This document shows positions 1 to 9,605 of a stretch of 64,000 bases of DNA, piece after piece. The notes beneath the pieces were generated by a model that worked only from the letters and a program-made list of their open reading frames with translations, made no database searches and was not told the origin of the DNA. This stretch comes from Heterohyrax brucei (Eukaryota > Chordata > Mammalia > Hyracoidea > Procaviidae). The position numbers were made by a program, and so were the translations under genes. Position 1 is the stretch's first letter. Each line of letters opens with the position of its first letter. Where the stretch lies: positions 60,040,111 to 60,104,110 of the forward strand of contig CM053166.1 of assembly GCA_028571685.1 (NCBI GenBank). The letters are read 5' to 3'.

Positions 1-287
1 CAAGAAGGAAGCAGAGAGGTTTTACTACAGAAAAGGAAGGAAAACAAAAGTAAGAGACTGGAGCTACGCAGCCACAATCTAAGGAATTTTGACAGCTACC
101 AGAAGCTGAAGAAGCAAGAAACAAATTTTTCCCCTGGAGCCTCCAGAAGAAACCAGCCTTATCGACACCTTGATTTTAGGCTCATTTTGGACTCCTGGCC
201 TCCAGAACTGTAAAATAATTAATTTGGGTTGTTTTACGCCATGGAGTTTGTGGTAAATTGTTAAAACATAAATGGAAAACTAGTACA
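1..287 (+). mobile_element. MLT1-type MaLR LTR, 3' part
   Basis: The sequence matches the 3' half of an MLT1-like long terminal repeat in sense orientation. It has the 'cctggagcctccagaag' block, the 'gacaccttgattttag' block, 'ctccagaactgtaa', an A-rich polyadenylation-like stretch, and a terminal 'actagtacag' ending. The 5' part lies outside the window. It is an ancient, strongly diverged fossil, probably a solo LTR; no internal retroviral sequence is seen next to it. Exact subfamily is not assigned. Confidence 0.75.
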
Positions 288-901
288 GATTACCATGAAG
301 TCAACCATAATCTTTTACCCACCATAAAACCATAAGGCGTTAGATAGTCTAACCCCCTCACTCCTCTCCCCTCCAAGATTAAGATCCATTTTCCACACTT
401 GGCCTTTTTGTTTTGCACATCTGGAGGCTGATGTTTACTAACTTCTCCAGCTGAGCTCACTTGACTTCTCCCTTCTAGTTATTTTGGGCCAGTGGAAGTA
501 AGGCACCAGCAGGAGATAAGAGTGTGAGTGACAAGACAGATTGAGCTTATTTTCCTCCTGCTCCCTCCCTTTCTTCCTGGCAGTGTACTAGAAGTGGTTG
601 TATCCCTAGCTGAATGAGAAGCCCTCTCCTATACAGCAGGTGTACAGTAGGTGTCACTGGATTCTGGAAACTAGTTCTCCCTTTACCCATTTAGGCTTAA
701 GAGTGGCAATACTTTCTTGCTCTTAAGAACCTTGGAGTGTTTCCATGTGCCTTGCTGGTTTGTCTTGACCCTATCCATACCTTTTAAAAAGTCCCTTCAT
801 CAAAAAACCCCTACTGAGTACCTTATTTCCTGTAGGGTAGAATTATTTTCTCTCCTAGTTTGACCCAGTCTCAGTATATTCCAGTTGTTCCAGTCTAATT
901 G
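288..901. other. No gene or recognised repeat
   Basis: Unique-looking DNA with a pyrimidine-rich stretch near 340-380. No reading frame with coding character and no repeat that I can name. Confidence 0.5.
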
Positions 902-1105
902 TTACCAGTTACTGTCAAGTCAGTTTCAACTCATGGTAACTCCATGTGTGTCATAGTAGAAATGCGCTCTAGAGGGTTTCAAAATGGCTAATTTTTTTGG
1001 AAGTAGATCACCAGGCTTTTTTTGTGAAGGTACCTCTGGGTAGATGCAAACCTCCAAGCTTTCAGTTAGTAGCTAAGTCGGTTAACTGTTTGCACCAGCC
1101 AAGAA
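902..1105 (-). mobile_element. AfroSINE-type SINE (old copy)
   Basis: Read on the minus strand this is a tRNA-derived SINE. The plus-strand text opens with the 3'-tail block ('ctgtcaagtcagtttcaac'), passes 'actcatggtaac', and ends with the box-B/box-A complement ('gttagtagctaagtcggtt'). The central 'ggaagtagatcaccag' segment marks a longer AfroSINE subfamily than the copy at 42,228. It is diverged, and a second SINE of the same type follows directly, so the two form a head-to-tail pair. Confidence 0.7.
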
Positions 1106-1300
1106 CTCGAAATCAGTGGGCACTGAGTTGATTCAGGCTCATAGCGACTCACTGAGTGCCAGAGTAGAACTTTACACTGCAGGGTTTTAAGTGGCATATT
1201 TTCAGAAGTAGATCGCCAATCACTTCTTCCAAAGCAACTTTGGGTGGGCTCAAACCTCCAAACTTATTGTTAGCAGCTGAGTAGGTTAATTGGGAATTAT
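1106..1300 (-). mobile_element. AfroSINE-type SINE (second of a pair)
   Basis: Same family and orientation as the neighbour upstream. It shows 'gcactgagttgattcaggc', 'tcatagcgactcac', 'agaagtagatcgccaatc' and a degenerate tRNA-like end 'ttgttagcagctgagtagg'. Adjacent insertion of two SINEs, or a tandem duplication, would both explain the pair; their divergence from one another favours separate insertions. Confidence 0.7.
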
Positions 1301-1810
1301 AACGGCACTCCCTTTCACTCTCAAAAACTGTTAGTGTGCACAGGATCCTACTACAGACAGGGCAGAAGAAGGAGGAGATATTGAAAAAGGCTGCATTTGA
1401 ACCACATTAGAGCCTTAACTAATTGGCTTTTCTGCTCCTCACAGAAGAATGTCAGATTAGTTATAGACACAATAAATGGAACTGAATTTCCTTTACACAT
1501 GCAGGTTGTAGTGGGAATGATTTTTCAAGGCCTGTTACTCAATTGTCAATCGTCGGAGACAGGATTTTACCTTATGCATCTTTGCCAGCTCTACTATACC
1601 TAGTGCCCTGCTTGGCCTGAGGTTTGTAAACACTTTCCGAATGAACAATAAGGGAATGGTGTTATCATGTTCAATCAGTGTGAAAACTCATTCACACATG
1701 GAGGTAACCATGGTACCAGTTCTTACAGGCACTGCAGATATTTGACAGAGGCAGACACTGCTGCAGTCACCGTTAGAGAAAAAAGTATTGGTAGAGTGTG
1801 TGTGTGTGTG

Positions 1811-1841
<31 letters not shown>

Positions 1842-2894
1842 ACCCACATATGTTTGTGTAGGTTTGGGAGTGAGATTACAATCTAAATATAATTGGAGAA
1901 TCATTTCTTTTATTAGGGAGATATAAACTTTAGAGGAACAGAATGCATTTTATATTTTAAAATTCTCTTGGTTTGTCCCTTCTCATTGCACACAACAGAA
2001 GCCATTATATACAACAGAAGCTGGCCACTGCATGGCCTGTGTTAAGGTCATCTCTTCTAGTTCTGTTTTATTTAACACACGTTTATTGAGCATACATGGT
2101 GCGTCAAGCCTTGTGCTAACAGGTGTATTCTCAGAAGTCTACCTGCATAAACCACGGTCCCAGCCTGTGAGCATCCTAGTCTATCGAGTTAGAAGCACTC
2201 CTTTCTTCTACCTCCTGCCTCAACTTTTTCTCTCTCTCCTTCTGAATGAATAGATGATTTTAGTAGAACATCAGTCTATTCCTACGGAGAATCAGGGGCC
2301 AGTTGGACTCAAAAATCCTATCACTGCTTAAAGAAACTTCTCAGAAGCTCTGGTTGCTAGGAACAGCCTGACCCCTTTCTGGGTGGTTTTGCAATGTTCT
2401 CAGGCAGTGATGTTTGTTCATCAATGATAAAGCAGTTGTGCCCAGAGGATGGGACTCTGACAGGAATCCTATGTGTTTAACACAGGTATGCTCTGTAGCA
2501 GAGCTGTGAACCAGGCTTGGGTGGTGGCATACTCATAGTCCTGAAAGCAACACTCATCTCCATGCTAGTAAGGGATGGCTCTTTACTGTCCTGGGCTCCT
2601 TCCCCCTGTTAGGTATGGGTCACCCTAGATTAAGCAGTCTCTGTCTTCAGGTGTGGAATCCCTTCAGGGGTCACCTCTTTGCTACAATAACATTTTCTGA
2701 TCCTCTCTGCTCTAGACCTTGACCCTGACGTCTACTGCTGCTTCTTACCTTTCCTTTGACCATGGCCACAAGTAGTCCTAAGATCCCTGACAGATAACCT
2801 AAATTTTTACTCTAGCTCCTTATGGCCTGTGTAAGAAACTCCACTGGCTTTCTACACCCTGACAGGACAAGAGTTTCCAACTAAGAAGGTAAGT
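1301..2894. other. No gene; single-copy DNA with one microsatellite
   Basis: No coding sequence is supported. Short frames here have no recognisable protein character, and the one at 1,667-1,861 runs into the GT microsatellite. Around 2,070-2,130 there is text reminiscent of an old mammalian-wide repeat ('cgtttattgagc'), too diverged to assign. Confidence 0.5.
1797..1842. repeat. (GT)n microsatellite
   Basis: About 46 nt of almost uninterrupted GT dinucleotides with one GC interruption. Confidence 0.95.
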
Positions 2895-3405
2895 CATAGT
2901 CTTAATACACAGCTACAAATTCTTGGCCACTCCTCCCATCAAAAGGAGGAGTCTAATTCCCCTCCTCTTCAATATGGCCTGACCATAGTAGTTGATTTTA
3001 ATAAATGTGATTTTAAAAAGGTGATGCTCTATAGCTGAAAGGATACATCATAAAAAGGTGATACATCTTTGGCTTGACTGTCTCTCTTGGGATGCTCACT
3101 TTTGAAACTCAGCCCAGGCCACAGGGACAAGCCACATGTAAGTGTTCTGGTTGACATGCCCAACCTAGATCCTAGCTGACAGCCAGAATTACCCACCAGA
3201 CCTGAGATAAGGGAGCCTCCAGGATGATTCAAGCCCCAGGTGCTGTCTTCCTGAACCACAAAGGAGATCCTGAGAGAAACCCGGCTAACTGAGCTCAATC
3301 AACCCTCAGAACTGTGAGAAATAATATTAACAACTTATTCTTGCTGTCCCAATGTCACTGGATTTGGACTTGTTTGTTAGGCGGCTATAGACAACCATAA
3401 TGAGT
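2895..3405 (+). mobile_element. MLT1-like MaLR LTR
   Basis: Sense-strand LTR fossil. It shows 'tctctcttgggatgctc', 'gccacatgtaagtgttc', 'gattcaagcccca', 'agaactgtgagaaataat', and the closing stretch that in this group leads to 'gctatagacaacc'. It is heavily diverged and the 5' boundary is only approximate. No internal region accompanies it. Confidence 0.6.
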
Positions 3406-4329
3406 GGCAAGAAGAACTTGCAGAAAGTTCAGAGAGAGCCAGAGTGACTGAAATGTTATATGTAAAACAAGATAACGTGCTGAGGAATAAGCTTTCTTAG
3501 CCAATCAAGGGAAAGATCAAAGGGAAATTTCAAAATGTTTTTAAAAACACAGCAATGGAGACAATTTTTGGTTTTCAGTGAGGGTAGAATAAGAGGAAAT
3601 TGGCTTAAGTTGCTTCATGATGAATTTGAGATTCATGTACGCAGGTATTTTTGAATGGAGCATGGGCACTCCTAGTTCAAAGAACCATACATTGTCTTTC
3701 TTGTTTTCCTGACCTAATTAGGTGCTTTCTTGTCCTTCATGGTCACTGTGGTTTCCAAAAAACTATTAGTACAAAATATAATAAATACATATTAAAGATA
3801 TACATCAGATATACATTAAGTTTCAAAGAATTAAGAAAGAAAGAATTCATATTCCTTAGAATGGTATCATTTCTTTAAATAGGATAATAAAAAAATTAAC
3901 TGACACCTCTGGGTTAATTGGTTTAAAAATACATGATATAATCTGTCAATAGATTCACACAGAAGATGGTGGACTGGGACAGATGTCACTTTTTCAGCAT
4001 TCTCATTATATACCAAGTTATTTTGTGATTCCATGACTTTTACTTTCCCTCTGCTTTGGTATGTCACCCCACCCCAACCCCTTATTTTATTTCTGCTTGT
4101 TGGTCAATTACCTGTTGCTAAGCAACAATCACCTCCTAACAAATATAAAATATCATATGGCTTAACAACTATTTGTACAGCCTGTGGACGATGTTGTGGG
4201 TTGGCTGAATTAGAACATCTCCTATGATCATCCATTGTAACTCAAGCATAGCCACCACCTGTATGTCAGTGGAGACTTGCATGATGCTATGATACTAGAC
4301 AGGTTTCAGCATAGCTTCCAAACTAAGAT
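3406..4329. other. No gene; possible very old LTR remnant
   Basis: No coding sequence is supported. At about 4,105-4,240 the text ('ggcttaacaactatttgt', 'ttgtgggttggctg') is reminiscent of an antisense MaLR-type LTR, but it is too decayed to claim. Confidence 0.4.
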
Positions 4330-5035
4330 GTATTCAGAAGAAAGGCCTGGAAATTTACTTAGGAAAATCAGCCAATGAAAACTTTATGAATCACAAGGAT
4401 TCAATCCACAACTGTCAGCTGGATTCTCTAGGGAAGCAAAACCAGTAACATGTATAATATGTATAGAGAAAGGTTTATATAAAGGAAACAGCTCACCCAA
4501 TTGAAGATAAGTCACAAGTCCTAGTACAAGTGTCAGCAGCTGCAGAAGCTAGTGAAGCCGAGGTTGGCAAGTCAGAGAATAGAGTTCCTGCTCATGGGCT
4601 GTGAAGGTCAGTAAATCCCAAGACGGAGGGCAGGGCTGCAAGGTTTCTGCTGATACATGGGGCTGCAGGGGCCAGCAAACCCAGAATTGGCAGGTCAAGG
4701 CAAAGGACTCTTACTTGCAGGCTGTAAAGGTCAATGAATCCCAAGAGCTGCTTGTTCAAGTCCCAAGAACCAGATGTAAAAAAAAACAAGAGAGTAGGGG
4801 CTGCTGGCAAGGTGAGCAAACAGATATAGGTGGTAGCATGTGGGGAGATGAAGGCTGAGGGGGTGGTGAGATGCCACAGGCCCCAACCCAGTTGCCAAAA
4901 CATTGAAAATTGTTGTCCAGACAAGGTGACACCCAGTCTTAACCATCACAACAACCAATTGTGGGAATGGTACGGTACTAGGCAACGTTGTGTTCTGTTG
5001 TGCTTGGGGTCACATGATTTAGGCTGATGCCACAG
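4330..5035 (+). mobile_element. Unclassified RTE-tailed interspersed repeat, split by an LTR
   Basis: Two parts flank the LTR at 4,413-4,950. The left part (about 4,335-4,412) contains 'ggcctggaaatttactta' and 'tcagccaatgaaaac'. The right part (4,956-5,035) contains 'caattgtgggaatgg', then 'ttctgttgtgcttggggtc', matching the 3' end of the RTE elements in this window (compare 10,437-10,500). The left part is also homologous to the reverse complement of about 9,440-9,510, so it is a dispersed repeat. Family name unknown to me. Confidence 0.5.
4413..4950 (-). mobile_element. Solo LTR, ERVL/MaLR type, with 5-bp target duplication
   Basis: A 538-bp element that on the minus strand starts 'tgtgatggttaagac', with a 'TG...CA' boundary at both ends. 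It is flanked by identical 5-bp direct repeats ACAAC (4,408-4,412 and 4,951-4,955), as expected for retroviral-type integration followed by LTR-LTR recombination. It sits inside an RTE-tailed repeat. Fossil; no internal genes remain. A G-poor antisense stretch contains spurious reading frames. Confidence 0.75.
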
Positions 5036-5440
5036 CGGTTAACCATGACTTGATATCTTTGAAACTCTGGTCCGAGTCTTTGGTGTAGATAGTTTTGAAA
5101 TGTGGACAATCAGCTAAGCCACGCAGCATGTAACATGCTTTATAATACCAAGGAATATGAAGCTCCTGAACAGAAACTAGATCCCCATCTTCACCTGGTC
5201 TTGAAATATACTTTTGTTCTTTTTGCTCAGTCCTTCCAAATGTATCCACCCACCGTGACTCCTTAGGTGGAGAAGAACATTGGATTTATAGAAAGCATCC
5301 AGAATCCCTTTGGAGGGACAAGGGTAGCCCTCCTTTTGCATCTGAAACTTAATCACAAAAGCCAAACCCAGTGAGTTTTTTCCCCACTGCTTCTTCTGCG
5401 ATTTTTGATGCTGGAGGGCATTTATTCAGCTTTTATTATT
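5036..5440 (-). pseudogene. Decayed protein-coding remnant, parent not recognised
   Basis: On the minus strand one frame reads as ordinary globular protein sequence for about 130 codons, interrupted by two stop codons. Visible blocks include 'CPPASKIAEEAVGK' near the upstream end, 'PPKESRWVDTFGR', 'ISRPGEDGDLVSVQELHIPW', 'YYKACYMLRGLADCPHF' and 'KDSDQSFKDIKSW'. The amino-acid composition, especially the W, Y and C content, is unlike the surrounding repeats and unlike L1 or RTE proteins. No introns are visible in this span, so a 5'-truncated processed pseudogene or a captured exon is possible. I do not recognise the parent. The remnant stops where the RTE-tailed repeat begins. It could also be chance frame openness. 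Confidence 0.35.
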
Positions 5441-5999
5441 TTCTTGTTAAAGAATATTTAATCTTGCTGGTGGATTGGTGTGGGTAGCGATCACATCAGA
5501 GGAAACAGAAAGAAATCCAAGCCTGATTTTGAAGGAAAAGTTATGCATAAGCCATTACATGGTGGTACATTCTTTATATTTAATAAGCAGCTCAGGAAAG
5601 AATAGAATTGCTTCCAAACTATTCAAAAAGCAAAATCAGCTGTGTGGAGATCATACCTGGTGTTAAGAAACTCAGAGCTGTGTTGTAGGAAGCCATATAC
5701 ATTTGTGAGCAAACATTTTTCAGAAATGGTCTATTGTTTATGAAGTGCTCTGGAGCTAGAAAGCAACATTGACTAAACAATGGATCTGAGGTTCTCATGA
5801 TTTGAAGTGCTGAAGGTTTAAAACAGAAGGCTGAAGGGAGCTCAGCTAAGACCTTGGAATGTTTAGAATATAACTAATGAGGCTAGAATCTGGGAGAAAA
5901 CATCTGATATTGTCACCAACTGAATCATAGTTCATTAGAATTTTATCGATCTACATCTATCATATAATTTACTATAGTGGAACTGCTTTCATTTGACTG
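5441..5999. other. No gene or recognised repeat
   Basis: Single-copy-looking DNA; no supported reading frame. Confidence 0.5.
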
Positions 6000-6190
6000 T
6001 GCTAGGACAACTGCAGCAACTGTTGACATGGTGGCTGCATAATAACAATTGTGGGCATGGTGCAGGACCAGGCAGTGTTTCACTCTGTTGTATATGGGGC
6101 TCCTATGAGTCAGAACTGAATTGACGGCACCTAACAACAGCAACTCGATGGCACTTGGCCAGCTTGGCCAACAACAGCAACAGCAATAGG
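6000..6190 (+). mobile_element. RTE LINE, 3' end only
   Basis: Contains the RTE 3' terminus: 'acaattgtgggcatgg', 'caggaccaggcagtg', 'ctatgagtcagaactg', 'ttgacggcacctaacaac' and a CAACAG-rich tail. This is a heavily 5'-truncated copy without coding capacity. Its tail was later interrupted by the short insert at 6,145-6,169. Confidence 0.7.
6145..6169 (+). mobile_element. 25-nt RTE/SINE tail insert between 12-bp direct repeats
   Basis: The insert carries 'gatggcacttggcc' and 'agcttggcc', the 3' tail of the RTE/SINE type with TTGGC-like repeats. It is flanked by identical 12-bp repeats AACAACAGCAAC at 6,133-6,144 and 6,170-6,181. Because the host is itself a CAACAG-rich tail, repeat slippage is an alternative source of the flanking repeats. 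Confidence 0.5.
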
Positions 6191-6219
6191 GAAACTTTGT
6201 GATGTGTTATTTTTTAAAT

Positions 6220-6395
6220 CTCTTCAGTATTCTGATCTGTGAAATGGGGAATAATAATAACACTTTATAAAGCTTTTGTGCTCTATGAGATAATGCATGT
6301 AAAGTTCTTAGCCTTGTGCCTGGTACAAAATAGTAGCTAACAATTAAGCCAAAGCCAAGCCAAGCTAACAATTAAAGTAATTATTATTACGTCCG
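6220..6395 (+). mobile_element. MIR SINE, 3' part
   Basis: Sense MIR text: 'gatctgtgaaatgggg', 'aataataataacac', 'gagataatgcatgtaaag', 'cttgtgcctggtac' and a closing 'attattattac'. This is an ancient mammalian-wide SINE. A 28-nt interruption at 6,348-6,375 (15-nt insert plus the duplicated target) splits its end. A second MIR-like tail may lie at about 6,575-6,650, too weak to list separately. Confidence 0.7.
6348..6362 (-). mobile_element. 15-nt tail-only insert between 13-bp direct repeats
   Basis: The insert is GCCAAAGCCAAGCCA, which on the minus strand is the TTGGCT-type tail of the RTE/SINE elements and nothing else. It lies between identical 13-bp repeats AGCTAACAATTAA (6,335-6,347 and 6,363-6,375), inside a MIR whose uninterrupted form is predictable. 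The arrangement looks like target-primed insertion of a tail with no element body. A duplication with filler DNA is the alternative. Confidence 0.5.
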
Positions 6396-6666
6396 CCGAA
6401 GAGCAGTGCAGTAAACAAAAACCATGTATTTTTTGAAATTTCATAGAATTGGATTTAAATCCCAGTCTTTTTATTTTTTGGTTTCATGTAAGTAGCACTC
6501 TGTCCTTGTTTACTTCATTACAAGTTGGGACATTACTTATATATTTGCTGTGAAGTTTAACTGAAATTACTTACAAAAATAATTAAATTCAGTGTCTGGT
6601 ATGTGAAAATAGATCAATGGATGATAGCTATCATTACCTAGCAGAATTTTTATAGTCTCTGGGAGG

Positions 6667-7206
6667 TATGAGAGCTGCCAATTAAGTTTGCGAGCTCATC
6701 CTCATTGCTGCATATCACTATGGTCACCTTTGAAGTATTCCCCTTGGGAAACTATGCACCTATGCTAGTGGCTACTTCACCTTGAAGACAATTCTGGAAC
6801 TCTTTCTGGAATGGCTATCAGAGCTGTTGTCGTATTACCCTTGATGACCCAAATGTCATGTCTTCCTTTCAATATTTCCTTTATCGTCAGGTAAATAAAA
6901 AAAAGTCATTGGGGGAGAGATCAGGTGAGTAGGGAGGGTGTTCCAATACAGTTCTTTGTTTACTGGCTAAAAACTCACTTGCTGACAACTATTCAGTTAA
7001 GTTCATGAACTTGCCACCTTGCCACTGTGTGCAATGACCATTTTAGAAAAAGTTCCAAAATTGCTTTGAAGTGTACACTAGGCACTGGCATCAGTGAGCA
7101 GCTTTCCAAAGGGAGTAACTTCTATGGTGACCACAGTGATACTCTACAATGATGTATGTAGGACTTAGAACAATTAAGTTCATGGACTTAATCGTCAAAG
7201 CTTGTA
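6667..7206 (-). mobile_element. Fold-back mariner-derived element, copy 1
   Basis: Bounded by TA dinucleotides. Terminal inverted repeats are related to 'ctgacaattaagttcgcgaa'. The left ~330 nt are antisense mariner transposase 3' coding sequence. After a switch point near 7,017 ('aacttgcca'), the right ~190 nt repeat the transposase 3' end in the opposite orientation, so the ends pair over nearly 200 nt. It is non-autonomous and old. The same arrangement recurs at 24,680 (flipped) and 27,381. Confidence 0.7.
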
Positions 7207-9009
7207 TGCTTGAACTATGCTGTACCTGATACTATGAAAAGAGGAACCACTATACTTCAAGATTAGCTTTAATTGTGGCTGGGTCATTTTGGGTCCTCCT
7301 AGAAGATGGAATTAGATATGAAGGAGACGTATTAAGTGAAATGCCTCTGATAGACACAGGAAGGGGGAACAGGAGTAGGCAGGGAAAGACTTTGGACTGG
7401 GTTACATGTCTCACCCCTGTGAAAGAAGAAAGGTAAGGGAGGAGGGTGGGATAGGAAGAGCCTCAGGCTGCAGCACAGCCCTGAGAAAGTCATGGTCACA
7501 CAAATGGGGAGCCCCAGATCAAAGACTTTCCATCAGAATAGTCCCACATCAGGCAGGAATGGCTCAGCACCAGTACCCCACACTGTGCTTAGTCATTGGC
7601 CTGAGGTAAATGTGGGCTTGGCATAAATGCTTCAGTAGAGCTGAATGTACAGCAACATGAGGCTGTTGGTCAACTATGCTTTTCTTACAGTTTCCTGAAG
7701 GAGGATCTGAGCAGTGTACTTCTATGGCCATAGGGGTAAACTAAGCTTCATCTCTGTCAGTATTTTCTTTGTTCCTATTAGTTACTTCCTGGCCTGGGTC
7801 AAGCCCCCATAGGTTACTTTTTATAAATGTGGAATAGACCTAAGAAATATTGCAAACTATTTCTGGAGAATAACTGAGGTATTGAATTGCACAACATAGT
7901 ATTATGAAAAATCAACATAGGCATTCTTATGAAAAAAACAATCAGGTGTTATTTTGTCCTATTTGATTCTTCAAAGGAAGATACACCACTCATTTTCTTT
8001 CCATATGTAAATGAAAAAAATGTATACTTTAAGTGACATCTTTAGTTATGAGGGTTCAGTAGTTCATGAAGTCTATTCTCCTGTCTAATTACACTGCTCA
8101 GATTTCTTTGAACTTTTTGTTTTAGAAGGGTCTCAGGAATATAATAGCAGACATGGATGGGAGGGATACAGTGAATCTACTTTTGGCTTTTATTTCCTCT
8201 GCTCTAAAACCATTGCTTTTTTTCATGATTCCCATTTACCTCCCCCTTCATTTGTGATGTGGATGTGGAAATATTAGCTTGCTACACAATTTGAGGATCC
8301 AGATGAAAGGTAATATGTAAGCCTCAGTAACACTACTGGCATTGTGTCAGCAGTTCAGTGTTTATTCACCAGAAACAATTTAATGGTGGTGGAAAAGACA
8401 AGCTGGAGGACCCCCTAAGTGGCAGTCGCTGATGGCATAGGTCATGGATCCAACTCCTTGGGGTACAAAATTACAGCCTTTCCTATCAGAACATTACCAT
8501 GATAGCGTAGAGGCAGAAATGGAAAGTAGGAGAGGCAGAAAATGAGAATAACTGTAAATGCTCAAATTGTAAACGTATGGGCACTGGAACTGAGGGGGCA
8601 GGAGCAGAGAGATAAGGAAAAGCATAGAAAATACACAACAGGAGATTTAAGGCTAAGTGATAACTGGTTTATGGCTGAATCTGCTCAGTGCTTAAGAAAA
8701 GTAAATAGGTGTTAAGCATGTGAAACTAATGAATGTGTCATATTACTCAGGAATTGACAGGGCTGATCAACCAGTAGCAGGACTGACTAAATTAAACCTT
8801 GGCAGGGCGGACAGAGGCCATGATCACCATTGGTGTGATCCTTTCTCAATATTCTGAGTTGGAAACATAACAAAAGAGACTGAAAACAAAGGCAACTGTT
8901 TATGCTGTTGGTATCCTGTGGAATCTTCACAGATTTTTTTCATTGTATACCATTTTTTTCCACTGACTGCTTTGACACATATATTAATTAATATTTTAAT
9001 TTTAAAAGT
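7207..9009. other. No gene; single-copy or unassigned old repeat DNA
   Basis: No supported coding sequence. The purine-rich block at about 7,270-7,620 has the texture of an old interspersed repeat, but I cannot name it. 8,940-9,009 is strongly AT-rich and leads into the 3' end of the old L1. Confidence 0.45.
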
Positions 9010-9312
9010 GATATTAAAATTTTTTAATTATATTGTGTTTAGGTGAAAGTTTCCAGCACAGATTCATTTTTGATTCAAAAATTCTGTACACAATTTTTTT
9101 ACATTAGTTACAATCCCTGCACTATGTCAGCACTCTCCTTCTTTCCCTTTCCACTGTAGATTCTCCAGGCATATTTCTCCAGTTGTCTTTTCTCACCTTC
9201 TCGTCTTTGCTCTTAGGCAGGTATTGCTCATTTGGTCTTGTATAGTTGATTGGACTAAGAAGCACATAGCCCATGTGTGTTATTATTTGTTTTATAGGCC
9301 TGTCTAGCCTTT
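9010..9312 (-). mobile_element. Old host L1, segment 1 (3' UTR end)
   Basis: Antisense L1 3' UTR text ('gtgaaagtttccagcac', 'tcttgtatagttgattg'). I read this as the 3' terminus of the old minus-strand L1 whose other parts lie at 10,531-11,780, 18,630-18,911, 19,801-20,101, 29,221-30,768, 31,169-31,395 and 38,640-42,227. Confidence 0.6.
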
Positions 9313-9605
9313 GGTGTTACTCTGTCCACAACATTAAGATCACCTTTACTTTGAGGAGGCAACTTTTCCCCAGGCATCTTCTGAGTGCTTTCCAACCTGT
9401 GGGGGATGCTCATTTTCCAGCGCTGTATTTGACAGTGTTCTGCTGCTATTCATAAGGTTTTCCTTGGCTAGTTCTTTTCAGGAGTAGACTGCAGGTCCTT
9501 CTTCCTGGTCTGTCTTAGTCTGGAAACTGAACTGAAACCTGTTACCCTTTTGGTACCTAAATACCAGTGGCACAGCTTCTAGCATCACAGCAACAAGCAA
9601 GCCTC
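9313..9605 (-). mobile_element. Unclassified interspersed repeat
   Basis: Around 9,440-9,510 the reverse complement matches the left part of the repeat at 4,335-4,412 (shared blocks resembling 'ggaagaaggacctg' and 'agccaaggaaaacc'). It sits between L1 3' UTR sequence and an RTE, so it may be part of a composite insertion with the RTE. Family unknown. Confidence 0.4.

Noticed and set aside
4592-4985. Overlapping plus and minus frames of 80-110 codons
   Set aside because: Inside the antisense solo LTR; no coding character.
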